A DNA stretch of 64,000 nt, taken from Clavelina lepadiformis. Taxonomy: Eukaryota; Chordata; Ascidiacea; Aplousobranchia; Clavelinidae. Below, piece after piece: positions 37,545-50,465 of this stretch. The notes beneath the pieces are model-generated. The model was not told the origin of the DNA and made no database searches. It saw only the letters and a program-made list of their open reading frames with translations. Made by a program: the position numbers and the translations under genes. Location: NCBI RefSeq assembly GCF_947623445.1, contig NC_135245.1, positions 8,253,501-8,317,500 on the forward strand, read 5' to 3'. Every line of letters starts with the position of its first letter. Within the stretch, counting starts at the first letter, position 1.

Positions 37545-40500
37545 TTAGTTTCCCACAAAAGCTGGATTCTCAATGCGAACAGCTGCCTTCGAGAACAAAG
37601 GATTTTCTCCCTGCAAAAAATACAAATTATATACGAACCCTTTGTATACCCACACCTTATTATAGTATTGCACATCTTTACAAAAATCTCCATCCTTAAA
37701 AGAGTATGCTTTCATTATTGTGAAATATCTTATCAAACTTTGCGTTCAGTGTTAGATTTCAGGTCAAATTCACAAATATATAGTAGGCCTATAATATACT
37801 TCGACTAATTTACAGTTCTGTTTGATTTTTTTTGCCTGTATCTTACCCTTTTCAGCAAACGTTCAAAATGGCAACTCTTACCTTGCTCCACTGACTGTTC
37901 TTAGTGTCTTCGAGAAAGTTCTCATACTCATTTTTATCTCGTAATGTTTGAATTATTTTCCACAAAATTAAAGCGATAATGCCGAGTAGCAGAATACCAC
38001 CAATAACAGGTAATACGATTAGCAACGGATCAGTTGGACCGGGACATTTATCTAATAGGAAGTAGGACTAAATTTTAAATACAGTATAATTGGACATTTC
38101 TGTACAAAAGATGGTTACAAACACTAATATCGTCTTTCATAGGATATATTATCTAACTCAGGTTCATACCTGTAGTTTCGTCGTAGTTTCGAATAAAGAT
38201 TTTGAAGTTATTGATTGCGTCCAACCAAACGATCATGTATGTAGCAAGGCAGCCGCTTGTGGTGAGAGAACTTTGGCAAGTGACAGGGGTGTGGATACGT
38301 CTGCAACATTTGGCAATATGCTTTTAATTTCATAAATCCTTTTTATGCTGTCGGAAACATACGGTACAATTTCAGTTCTACTGACAGTTTTTGAAGAGTT
38401 AGGTGTTATATCACTTTTTTACGTGTTAAAAGAGGCGCAAAGACGACAATCATCAGTGTTTGCTGATCCATTGCATAAACTGCAGTCGGGTAGTGCTACT
38501 CGTAATTCAGTTTCCAGGCTCCTGTTTTTGCATACTTTGGCACAAGGATCTGTTTTGAGCTAAAACAAGACGGATTTTCAGCTATGTCGCGTAAACCCGT
38601 GTTGTAATACAGAGTAGGCCTACAACTACATAAAACGAATATTTTACGTTGCAAAGCGTTGCAATATAGTAGTATTCTCAACGATATATAAAAGGAAATG
38701 CAGTTATGGCAGGTTTTTTTTTGGCCTTTATGATGTTTTTGTACCACAGTCTGTCAACTTAAGTAGCCTAAGTAGCCTTCTTTTAAACCTCACTTTAAAC
38801 GTCTAATATGAGTACTATACCTCGGTTTGTCTCTGGTTATCGTACTGACAGGTGGCACATTCCCTTATTGCTTCTTCCCCACATTTCCCGTCAAGACCTC
38901 TGCACCTCGGATGCTCACATATTTCGCAGAGATTTCCGGAAAACTGGAAAAACATTGAACATTTTTAATGTAAGGCTTGACGTCCTTTAAATGCGGCACA
39001 TATTCATATGAAAATTTTTGAACGACATTTCTCTCACAATATCCTTGCATGCACAAGTAGAGCATTCGCATTTGCCATTTCCATTACAAAGAGGGGCTTC
39101 AGTGTCAGTAGCATTACTCCTGCAATTATTGTCGTTGCAGGAGCATGTACCAGTATTAGGATGTATGCTCCAACCATCCTCACATATGCACTTTTGATCT
39201 CCGTTACAATTCTGACATGTTCCACGGTTTGGACCTGGAAGAAAAGACCAGAAACGTTTTAAACGACCAACTATGTAAATAGGAAATAGACAGGGTTGCC
39301 ATACCGTCCTTATTTCTAAGATTTGTCCTTATTTTGAAGGTCCGTGTCTTAGAAAATATTTTTGTCCTTTTTTCTAAGAAATGTCCTTATTTTCACTTGC
39401 GTCCTTATTTTCGTCTTATTTTTAGGGCAGAGGTTCGTATTTTGGGCATTTTGTCACCTTTACGATACCATTTTGTACCAAAGAGATACCAAAATTATGA
39501 ACATGCAGATAGTGTCTTGTTTTTTGTTTTTTTTTAGGAACATTGATTGCTTTCTCCTGTTGTACACTGTTTAAGGTGGTATTCGTCTTTCATTTTCTAG
39601 TCGTCCTTATTTTTGAGTTGAGACTGATGGCAACCCTGGTTATAGAGTAGAAATAAACTCAAGGAAAAAATGTTTCATTTTTGATAAATCTGCAAGAGAA
39701 AGTAATTCGGAGTATTACGACCATATCAACATTCTGTATGTTTACTATTTTTGGCTGACGTAGCTTGATTTTATAATTTTGAATTTACTTTTAAATTTCC
39801 ATCAATATATGTTCACTTACGGTACCTGTATACTGTGGTGATTTGATTACGTTAAATTGCGTATACTAAACTTGTAAATCCTTTTACTGGACATTTTTCT
39901 ATTCTTCAGTAGGCCTACCGTTGATGGCGAGTCATTATTGTGTGGATTATATTACTTATGGAATACGACTTGTTGTATACTGTAGCCTACTATATCTATG
40001 CTCGCTACACACATTTTTTTCTAAGTAAAGTGAAATACAGATTAATTTATTGTCCTGACTTTGCTGTGCGATTGGCATATGATCTTAATGCTATTGCTAG
40101 ATGGAAAAAACTCGCTTCACTGATATATCACAGCCCAACATATTGGTCGATTGTAACAGTAGGCCTATACATTATGTACAGTATGCAGTAGCATATCCAC
40201 CATATATAGAACAACAGCATATTTTAAGTCAGGTACCTCCGCATATGCCGTTAGAATCACTTCTGCAAAACTGGTCGGTACATTGGCAAAGATCTCCATT
40301 GTAATTTTCTTTGCATTCACACACTCCACATTCGCATATGCCGTTGCCACTAAACAATTGAAATATATTTAACAAAAAAAAACAAAAAATCATAATGTCG
40401 ATCTTTATGCATATGATACATATTGCAATAATTATTTATATGTTTATATATACTGAAATATTAGCTATGTGCAATGTCTGAAAAACCAGAGAGACTTACC

Positions 40501-43500
40501 TGCAAATCTCTTCGTCGCTCTCACTTGCCCTGCAATTACTATCGGAAACAACAGCTTCAGCTGAAGGTGAACATTGGCAATGGCTTCCTTGGTAGCCGTT
40601 TTCGCATCGGCAGATTCCGCACTATTTGGACAAGGAAAATAATTCGCTCTTGCTAAAACAACCAGCAAATGAATAGTAAACCTAGTTTATAGCAAGTTTT
40701 CGCACTTAAAAATGATTTTTACAGTAAAGATAAATGTATACAGTGACAAACCTCCAGGTTGCCTTGATAGGAACATAAAGTGGTATTAAGAGTAAGATTT
40801 GATGCACAATCACAATTGCAAATATACTCTGCATAAAAAGATACTCAATAAAAACTATACACTTCTAAACTTTCATAACGGGTTATTCTAACAAAAAAAA
40901 AGCAATTAAACAGAGTGGGCGGACTGAATCGAAAGACCTATACCTATGTTAAAAATCACTCGATCTGTAATTGAGTTGGATGAGATTTCTACTTCGTCTG
41001 ACCGACCTGACTGCGAGGGACAGGAAGTGGCAACAAATTCAAATTGGAAAGTTACCTTTAATGAATATAACATGGTCAAAAGTTATCCTCCTTTACTTTG
41101 CTATGATAATAATTAGCCGTTTGTGATTCATATACAGTAATCTACGTGGTGCATTCTACTGGTTTGGTGACACTTAATCACGCGACGCTTAATCACCGAC
41201 ACATAATCACTAGGACATTTAATCACGCGACTCTTAATCACGCGACACATAATCACTAGGACATTTAATCACGCGTCATTTAATCACACATTTACAGTAT
41301 CGGCTACCGTACACACTAGGTAACAATGTCATGCATGGGAAATGTAAGCAACTGCACGAAGATAACTAAAATCTCGCTTGACAGATAACGGTCAACTGTG
41401 TCAACACGATGACTGTCATCGTGTTGGTGATATTTCTGGCTAAATATCAAACAGTTTCTAGCTGGTGGAAGTCAACTTTAAACCAATGTTTTCTGAATTT
41501 GACGGTTTAATTTAAATTATCATTAGAATTGTCGCGATACCCATCTATGCGTATATGTGGTGTACTTCGCTTTTGCAAAACTTTGTTTTAAGAAAGGTAA
41601 TAGGTAAAAAGTTTTTTCTTCACATCAGAACCGTTTTGATGGTACTTTGATCAAAAGCTTCGGTGACAATAGAATAATGTTACATATTACATAGGTTATA
41701 CGTAGCAATGCAAAATGACATGTTATTTCCTGATTGGCTAATGTGTTTCTATAAAAACTAAGGTTTGGTTAAAATCTCCCCTTCTTGTCTCTACACATAA
41801 TATCAGTTTTACCTTCTGGACTGTTCATTACTGAATTGGAGTTATAGTTTTGTTTAAATGTGAAAAGATGATAAAAATGTTTCTAATGTGATACAACTTA
41901 CTTCGGACAATATAACAATTTGACTTTATGAAGCTGGTGTTGATTTAAAGAAACATTATAGAGAAAGCCGGCGCAACGGAGTCAAAGACAATTGTCGGGG
42001 AGTTCTAAAAGAAAGACTAATAGCCTTTGGCTTTAGGCCAACCTTAAAAGCAATCCACATCGTCATCCCCACAGAGAGATGCACATGAGCTTGAATTACT
42101 GAATTTTCCTCACGCTTTTCCGACATCCAAGTGATTATGAGTCGCGTGATTAAATGTCCTAGTGATTATGTGTCGCGTGATTAAATGTCCTAGTGATTAT
42201 GTGTCGGTGTTTAAGCGTCGCGTGATTAAGTGTCGGGTGATTAAGTGTCGGTACACCATTCTACTTTGTCGTCTAATTGGTAATATAGTGTAACAGAAAT
42301 GAAAACGTTTGCAATATACCTCTTGGCCGATTCCAATATCGCCACAATCCAAACTGTTTTCTTTCCAGGCAGCCCCGTTGCACGACACTCTGTATTTCAA
42401 TTCTATGTTGTCAGGTGTTTCGATTTGGCTGTTTAGCTGTATTCTACTGCTCAATGTCTTTCAAAAGACATAAAAACGATGTGATCCAGAAATGAATATT
42501 ACAGCATAGCAGCAAACAGTTTTAAGTGAGTTAATGAACATTCTGGTGAAATATTTTTGAAAAATAATTCATGGTTAAGTAGTTGTCGGTAAAAAAGTTG
42601 CAAAATGTCTCAGTTTTTGGCCTTTATTGCGACATAGGTCAAGGCTTTTGCTTTCCTTGCGCTGTAGTCCACTGAAGTCAAAAGTGTAGGAGTTTAGCCT
42701 ATGTCCAATTAGGCGTAATGTGATGAAATTGACAACGTGATACATTGTAATTGAATAATTTACGATTGTTTTAAACGTAAAACTCTGGTAGTCCAATCAT
42801 TTGCATCCCTGAATTTACGGTATCATTTGGACCGCATATGCTACCCGTCAAATCGGTACCGTACTGGTTGCCGTGATTGGGCTTTAGGTTGTCACCTATC
42901 TAGCTATTGACAGTTAGAGCAATCTACATAGTTGTAACAGATATATACATACAAGTCATACGCGATATACAGTAGGTATAGCTAAATTTATGAATTTGCC
43001 AATGTTGTCTGTGATTACCTGTGACATTACAAGAGCCTTCATCTATCTGACATTTAAGGACAATTTTGCGATTTTCCATTGCTTATTTTAATTACCTAAC
43101 CAAGAATTATTTTTCAAAATTATTTTACGAAAATATTCAGTATGTAGTGTTCTTTTACATAACATCAATTTGTTTTTGTATTTAACCCTCACTTTAAGAA
43201 AAAACAGAATGTTTAAGTGCAATGCTTCTATCAATAGCATAAATATCTTAATTGAAATTGGACAATAACAACTCACATTTTTAACCAGCTTTACATTACC
43301 AAATATTTGAAAACTGAAAAGTCCAATCCAATTGCCATAAACAAACACGCAAATAACCAAATTTTTGCCTAATGTTGTATCGTACTAAAATCCATTGTGA
43401 AATTATAAAGCTCTTGCTGCTTACCGAATAGGAACCTCTGATAACTGAAATGATGTTTCCAGAATCTCTGGCCAATATCTGCACATTCGCGTTGTCTATG

Positions 43501-46500
43501 ACAGATCTTAAGTTCTGGAATAAAAATATTGAAAAATTTTTTCATAACGATGTTGGTTTGTTGGTTTATTTACTCAGGTTCATGGTACAATTTATAATGT
43601 TTACTACGGCAAGGCCAAACTTTAAATATCTGGATTTGGCCGTTCTTGTTTTTTTCTGTCACTTATCAATTTTTACCTCATATAAAGGGTAGACGTCATC
43701 GGTTACCGCAAAAATAGTTTGAATTTTGTTTTTATTAAACACATAATTGAGCTGACCCAGTGACGGATAATCCATAACCTTGCTTTTGGAATAGACTACA
43801 GCATCTGGAAGATTTGGATTAATTCCCTGAAACATACAAATCAAAATTTTAAATGCGAAGGGTAACAACAGCAAAAACAACAATTAATTTTAATTAATAG
43901 AGAATTTAATTCTTATGTTTACAGCGTTTTCAATCTCTTCCACATTTTTTGAATTAGGAAGAAGTTAAGTTACGGGCTTTGTCGTACCTCAGCTAGATGG
44001 CAATGCATATCATTCTTTTCTAGAATCGCAGCCAACTTTCCATCCATGGCAAGATGAGGGGTGGCGTCTGACGTATAGAGGATTACGCGCAATGAGTCAC
44101 TTCGCCATTTTATTTTGTCCTAAACATTTCGTAAAACAAGCTCCAGTCAATTGTATCCAGTCCGACGTAGACATAAAGCAGAGTATGGTAAAGGTTTTAA
44201 TAAACGAAAAAGTATAAGCTATTACAACATAACAGCAGAACAAACATCCGCAAACGTGACATGACTGACCTGACATACAGCTATTTGCATTAGTGCATCT
44301 AAGCCACCTTCGGGAGAATCGATATTACCGGAAATTTCAGTATCTGCAACCGCCTGCCGGAAGAGGGATCCGTCACTTGTAATTGGCAGTTGATGACGAA
44401 ATCCAAAAACGGGAGCGCACGTCCCACTGGTCGTATTGGCTGTCGCCGTGTTGATACAGGGATTTTTAAGCCTGCAATAAGCAACCGACTTTCATTACAG
44501 TTTTAAAGAATCAACCCAAGATTTAAAATTTACTGTACTTTTTATTGTACTGTACTTTTGTACTTTACTTATTGTATTGTACCACAAGTCCAACTAAACG
44601 TCTAACTGTAGCAGCTAGATCGGCACTTCTCAATTAAAACATACCGTATATGGGTTTACGCCTATTTTTGTACGTTCAGCAAATGACGTATTCTACAAAC
44701 GACATATTGGGACTTAACTGTCAACTGGAAAGTGCTGGCTTATGTTTTACAGTACGTGCTTAACTGCCATGTTATATAAATATAATCTAGACATTTAGAA
44801 GCTTTTAAGTTCGATTTTATCTTAAAGTAACAGTGGCCATAAATTAAGGTCAATTTGCTTCAAATACCTTCATGTCAATGCTTAATATGTTTTTCTTTTC
44901 AACTAAGATCGTAATTCGTACTTAGAAGGGGGCTTTTCGTATTTTGCAGCTTTATTGGACCCAACTATATAATGTTAATTCGCTTTTTAAATTTAGCACT
45001 TTACTTTGGCTTTGTTCTATGACCTATGTCATTCGCAAAGGCTTACTGAGCTGGAACGGTGCTGGCAAACGGCATTACAACCTTGTCAACGAATGTTCCG
45101 AAACCAAGACGTACGTTTCCAGTGATGCTCACTATATCTTCAACAAGTGCATCTCCAAAATCCTGTTCAAGCACAAATAAGACATTAACAGGCGTTATTA
45201 AACAACAGTTTTCCTAGTGTTCTTCTCACGCAAACACCGTAGCACTCTTTCCAGACTATTGCTTTTGATTACCTTTAAACGTTGTAGATCATCACCCATT
45301 GAATTTGACAAATCCATGACAAAGTACAGATCCAAGGGATAGTCAAAGACCCTCTGAAATGTGACGTTTACCTTCTGGGGTTGACCTGTAGTACATTTGA
45401 CGATATGCGAAAAAAGAACTGGTGTTACTAAATGTCATACTTTTTGCTTCTCAATCATTTTTTAAAAGTTTCCATAACCAGGGACAATTTGATCTGAATA
45501 CGTACACTCTGTTACCCGTAACGGTTTGTAACTTACCTTTTCGCAATTTCAAACTACTTTCTTGCGGTCTTAGTTGAATAACCTGTTGACTTGAATCAGT
45601 TAGATCGACGTCCTCTCGCTTTGTAAAGTTCATGTCTTTGGGAAACGTAATATCGTTTCGTGGATTTTGTATTTGTTCACGGTTACATGTTGCGTTGTTT
45701 TCCCTGGATATAAGAACTTTTATGGCTATTTTGGTTAAAAGTTTAGGATATTTTAGCAAACTTCCATATATCTAAATTTCTACATATATATTTCTATATA
45801 TAAAAAGTATGAACCGTACGAAAGAAATGTAAACTTTGTGAATACGTTTGCGATGTACATAAGTCTAAAATGTAACCTAAATATATCGAAATGCTTACAA
45901 CCTTTCAAATGCTAGACTGCATTGCGAAAGTAAGCACCTCAACTTAAGTGAAAATTTGATGTTTTTAAGTTAATTTCTTTAAATCTTATTACATAGACAT
46001 GCTGGCCGGCCCTTTAAATGACATAGTATCATAATCTTTATCCTGGGACTGAGGAAAATCTTTGCACAAATTAAACTCGGTGATGATTCCTTATTGCTCG
46101 AGCTCCAATCTAATCAAGCAAGCTTTTGTGCAAGTTCGCCATTGACACACTCATTTTTATTTAATTTTTGTGTATTGCCCGATATCATGACCACTGAACA
46201 AGAGCAACCACAATTGTAGGCTAATGAGTCGACAAGGAAACAAACCAGTATTAGCAAAAAGTATTGCTTCTATACAGTAATTCCTTACCTCTCAGTTTTA
46301 CACCTTATTCTCCGAAAACCCCGCTCAGCGTTACCTATTCGATCTGCACACCACGTACATTCTGGATGAGCTAAAATACACTCCATGCAGTCGGACTGTG
46401 CTGCGCGACATATTCGCGCAATATCAGCATCTACATAAATTTATAGATTATAATTAGGGTTGTTTGAATTGTTATTTTAACTATATACAGTAGGTACTTA

Positions 46501-46651
46501 TAACAGTTCCAAATTATTCTTGGTCTCTATAAGACTTCGATAACAATTAGCTCTTTTAAACATTCGACTTACCAACGTTATCTTGCGAATGTGTATTTTG
46601 CACGAGCGTTAAAAACAAAACAGAGAAAACTAGAACTATATGCCAGCCCAT
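37545..46651 (-). CDS. Integrin beta subunit (gene B), 20 exons
   Basis: Minus-strand exons are 46651-46573, 46430-46289, 45703-45537, 45385-45273, 45162-45047, 44471-44270, 44119-43988, 43826-43677, 43514-43425, 42457-42320, 41055-40944, 40828-40752, 40621-40500, 40349-40237, 39234-39038, 38943-38821, 38559-38423, 38300-38170, 38051-37882 and 37610-37545. All join in phase, giving 858 residues. The layout equals gene A: signal peptide, PSI domain (AHPECTWC), beta-I domain with DLSNSMGDD (Asp154) and [12 protein letters not shown] repeats, a membrane helix near 790-811 and a short tail. The tail has NPLF (840-843) and NPAF (852-855), so neither site carries the usual tyrosine. Many exons have exactly the length of their gene A partner, and every phase agrees. 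Introns hold a hAT element and a MULE-like element. Confidence 0.95.
39291..39638. mobile_element. Short hAT element in integrin B intron
   Basis: Ends CAGGGTTGCCATAC and GATGGCAACCCTG enclose 348 bp with repeated GTCCTTATTTT words. The flanking 8-mers are GAAATAGA and GTTATAGA, two mismatches. A close relative is at 59167-59512, whose duplication is perfect. Confidence 0.85.
41161..42256. mobile_element. MULE-like non-autonomous element with iterated ends
   Basis: A perfect 9-bp target duplication, CATTCTACT (41152-41160 and 42257-42265), flanks 1,096 bp. The left end holds about eight 14-16-bp units such as CATTTAATCACGCGAC and CACATAATCACTAGGA. The right end holds the same units inverted (GTGATTATGTGTCGCG). 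The terminal pair is GGTTTGGTGACAC with GTGTCGGTACAC. No transposase was seen. Duplication length and end design match the MULE at 4839-5869, although the units differ. It lies in the integrin B intron between 42320 and 41055, and an LTR is nested within. Confidence 0.75.
41400..42073. mobile_element. LTR-like sequence nested in the MULE-like element
   Basis: From about 41820 the sequence parallels the solo LTR at 12433-13052, including the run GTTTAAATGTG, the GGACAATATAACAATT stretch and CAACGGAGTCAAAGACAATT. It ends CATCCCCACA. A promoter-like GATTGGCTA and TATAAAAAC occur near 41735-41760. The left border is approximate. Confidence 0.6.
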
Positions 46652-47310
46652 TCTTGAACAGTCTTACGGTGATAAATTTTGCTTTGTATACTGCACACCG
46701 TTAATTTAACTTTTTCTGCACGTGCATGAATTGGAGCGTTTGGAATTATCCTGAAATAACAAAAATGTTTACCTACTCAAAACAGTATTATAGGCCTATA
46801 GATGGTGAAGATTGCATAAACTTTTCTTTTCAATATTAATGGCAGCAGGACTGAAACTTTGCTACTTCCTTGCTCATTAAGTGAACCCAAGCTTGCCAGG
46901 CCTTAAAGTACTGACGATGAAGTTTTTCGGTTTAATGTTTTCATAGTTGGTTTGACTATAATACTGCCCGTGCCTGAAAAAGCAAAGCCTGGAAGTATAG
47001 CGGAGTTACAGATTGCATACTTTGCGTCATTTCCGGAGTTGCTAAAATGATAGTGGAGTGTTGCAAAGGATAACTTTAAAACCCTGACTTGAAAACGTGC
47101 TTGCGTGAGCTAATCATGTTCTGGCGACACGCGCGTAATAAGGAAATAGTGACTGATTCGTTCTCGTGATTTCAGACAGTTGTCCTCATTTTGCCTCACC
47201 GCCGACTTATATAGTCGAGGGTATACACAAATGCTTACACTCCAAAAAAGGGATATGACGACTTTTACGGATTACGCTGGAGTGGATGTTGTCTAAAACA
47301 ATTTTTAGGT

Positions 47311-47595
47311 TACCGGCATGAAGCTGTGGATACTATAAGTTAGTCCTTTGATTACTTATTGAGTTAATTAATTATTCAATATCCGTAAATAACTTTGACA
47401 AGATGAATAAATTACTATAATAGGATAACAAAATGAATAAATAACTACGAGCTCGTATAATAGCATGTAAACAACTTCATTTGCAATCAAGTATTAAGCT
47501 AAACTGTATAAGATACCACATAACAGGTAACCAGACGCATAACGCTTTTAAGAAGTAACTGAATAAAGAACCATGGAACAGGTAATCAACTTCAG
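47311..47595. repeat. Inverted-repeat element, CGTGAAGCTGGTTA family
   Basis: The left end is CCGGCATGAAGCTGTGGATAC. The right end, reversed, begins CCTGGCCTGAAGTTGATTACC. The ends are diverged relative to the copies at 26208 and 34184. It lies upstream of the integrin B start codon (46651), about 0.7 kb away. Confidence 0.5.
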
Positions 47596-50430
47596 GCCAG
47601 GCTTTAGGTTTAGTTTTGTGTTTTCTCTTTCATCTAATTCATCATCTTTATGCAATAAGCCTTTGTAACATGTGCATAACGCATATAGGTCGTATTTATG
47701 AAAATTAATTTTTGCGTATAGCCTACATGCAAAATCACAGATATAAATGCCCGGTATGTGTTTTGGTAACGTTTTCAGCTCATTTTTTGGAAGTAATATT
47801 TTATCTGTAAGAAACGGAATACAGGCCTCTATTCGGAAAGCTAAAAAGCTCCGGTAAAACTTGCGTTTTTTTGTATAGTGGTAGTTTTAAATAGGTCTGG
47901 CATAAAAAAATTACCTTAGAAAATGAAGCTAACTTTATTTTTGTGTTTTTTTCACCGAAAACGGCTTGGTTGGCAAAATTAAATGAATTAATTAGGCCTA
48001 TACCTGGTTTAAAAAAGCGTCTTGATAAAGCTATTATGAACAATCTAAAATTTCTTGTGTAAAATGAGTACGGCATTTGATTATCAAAAATTTCATACTG
48101 AAAACCTTTTTGTTCCTCTAAACTCTCATAACTTAAATATTATTGCTTTAATTATAAGCTCCTACCTAGTTTGGGGCATCAGATGAAGAAAGGAGTCTTC
48201 TGGATGGGGTCGAACAACAACTATAACACATACTTATATATAGTATAGGTTAAACAGAAATTTTCCAGGGTAGGCCGAATTTTTTCCAGTGGACCAACCA
48301 GCTCCTGGGCCCCAAATAAAACTACATACCTAGTGGAAAAACTAATAATGTGTAAAGTATTGATACCTCAAATCTACGCATTAAATTTCACGTAGTCCAG
48401 TAGTATAAGCATGATAGAGTGGTACTAAAAATATGCGATACGTTGAAACATTTCCATGAAGGGATGCTTGGACTAAGATAAAACCATTTTCAAGCATTTA
48501 CTCACACAAAAGTCTAATTCTCTTTCTTCTTTTACGTAGTGTCATGTAATCTATCCAATTATACAAATTACAGTATGATTAGGTCAGTTAAATCTAAACG
48601 TTGGCAAACAAACAGCTGTGCTGTAATGGGCGAGGATTGTTTAATTTTTTTCTCATGTTATACCATTTTCCTTGAAAAGGATCTCTGAGGCCTCTACCCC
48701 GATCAATTTTTAACGACACGTTTCAAAGGCGACTAGACTTTTGCGTGGAAAAATGTAAAATGTTGTTGGTTAGTGGTTACAAACATACATACACAAAAAT
48801 ATACCACAAAATGGTGGCGATATACTGATATACTGTGCCAACTGACAGTGTTCTTACTAGATTGTTTTAGTTGTAATTACTTATTGCTTGATCGATTGAT
48901 CGTTAGTCTGGATCCATTGACATGCGCGTTCATCAAACAGTGATAAACTAGTTGGGCATCACAGTACAATAACCAAACTGTCTATGTTCTGGAATAAAAT
49001 TATATTATTGATTCACAACGAAACGGTTAATGCTTTCAGAACTCATAATAGAGATGCAAGACAGCCATAAAGAACTAGCGCATTGTATGCTGTGGTAAAG
49101 CATGACGTAAATCGGAAGTAGTATTGTGTCACGTATACTAGACACGGCCAAAATATAGTACAGTGCTTGTTGCTAAACACACCAAATAAAGCACTAATAA
49201 CATTATAACATAATCATATCGGCACAAGAATTCCGTAGGAATAAGAGCTAATTATGACAATTAGCACAATACCGTTTTAACTCCTCAGAAAAATTACAAA
49301 AGAAATAGGGTAAATAGATGAACGTGGTAGCAGCACCTTCATGGTGAAGGCGTATTTGTTCACACAAGTTTATAAGCTTGCCAGATCGGAGGCATGCAAA
49401 CAAAATGTGCGTTTTTAATACTTTTAATAAAATTTAATATATTCACCATTTAGACATAACCTATTTTATGCATGATATATGAATTGTTTGTTTTACACTT
49501 TTAAACACGTTCATTTGTGATGTCAATTGAGTATTTGTCAATTGCTATGAGCCGAGTTGTGTGTAATCTATCACAAATGCTGTTTGTATTTTAGCCACGT
49601 AATGTACTGTATAGTCATAGTGTGATGCTTTTATTATATGTCTCACGTTGTTTTCGTGTGTTGTAAGATTGCTGTGTGCATTTTGAGCCATTTTTACCCG
49701 AATTAAGAAACGCTTCTCGTTTTGTTTAAGTCTAGAACTAGATCATTAGTATTTTATGAAGTGATTCTACAACAAGCGCTTGAACGGACTGGTTATGATA
49801 TTTTTAATGCTGTTTTCTCTCGCTGGATAAGTGTTTTTAATTTGTTCAAGAGAGTCAATTAAATTGTTTTTAAAAACAACTTGGCTTGAGAGATAGCTTA
49901 ATATTGAGAAGAAAGTTATCGGTTTTATGACTGGCCGTTGAAGCGGGAAAACCTGAAACAGAAAAGTTTAACGTGACACATGTGACTAAAATGATGAAAG
50001 ACAAACCATAAAAATAATGATGTAACACAAAACAGCATCGCGATAAAGATAATGCGCGTAGTGACGTACAGGCGTAACAAAGAAGCGAATGAGCTACAAC
50101 AAAGAAACCAAACAAGAAAATCTGCGGTCTTCAACTCCTCAAATTTTTAGACCGCTGGTCGGAAAACGTGGCGTGAATAAAATGTTAAGTGGCTGCGTGC
50201 CTTTTCCAAAATGGAGACGATAAATTCAAAAAAATATATATACTTATACTGTATACACTCATTTTTCTAAGAAACTTTGAGTTGGTGCTTCTAATAACTT
50301 AGCGTCTTAGCCTATAGTTTCTAAAGGTTTCGCACACAATTTATGGAATATAAGTTTCTTAATTCAGGACATAAACTTGCTTTCACTGAACAAGGGCAGA
50401 ATCAACCGTTTTCAGTAAGAAATACAACTG

Positions 50431-50464
<34 letters not shown>

Positions 50465-50465
50465 C
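50431..50465. repeat. AAC trinucleotide microsatellite
   Basis: About eleven uninterrupted AAC units are seen. The antisense poly-Cys frame across it is an artefact of the repeat. Confidence 0.9.

Noticed and set aside
38090..38563. Plus-strand open frames in the integrin B region
   Set aside because: They are antisense shadows of the Cys-rich minus-strand exons.
41161..41285. CRISPR-like array of short repeats
   Set aside because: The units are contiguous, without spacers, are mirrored at the other end of a 1.1-kb insert with a 9-bp target duplication, and lie in an animal gene.
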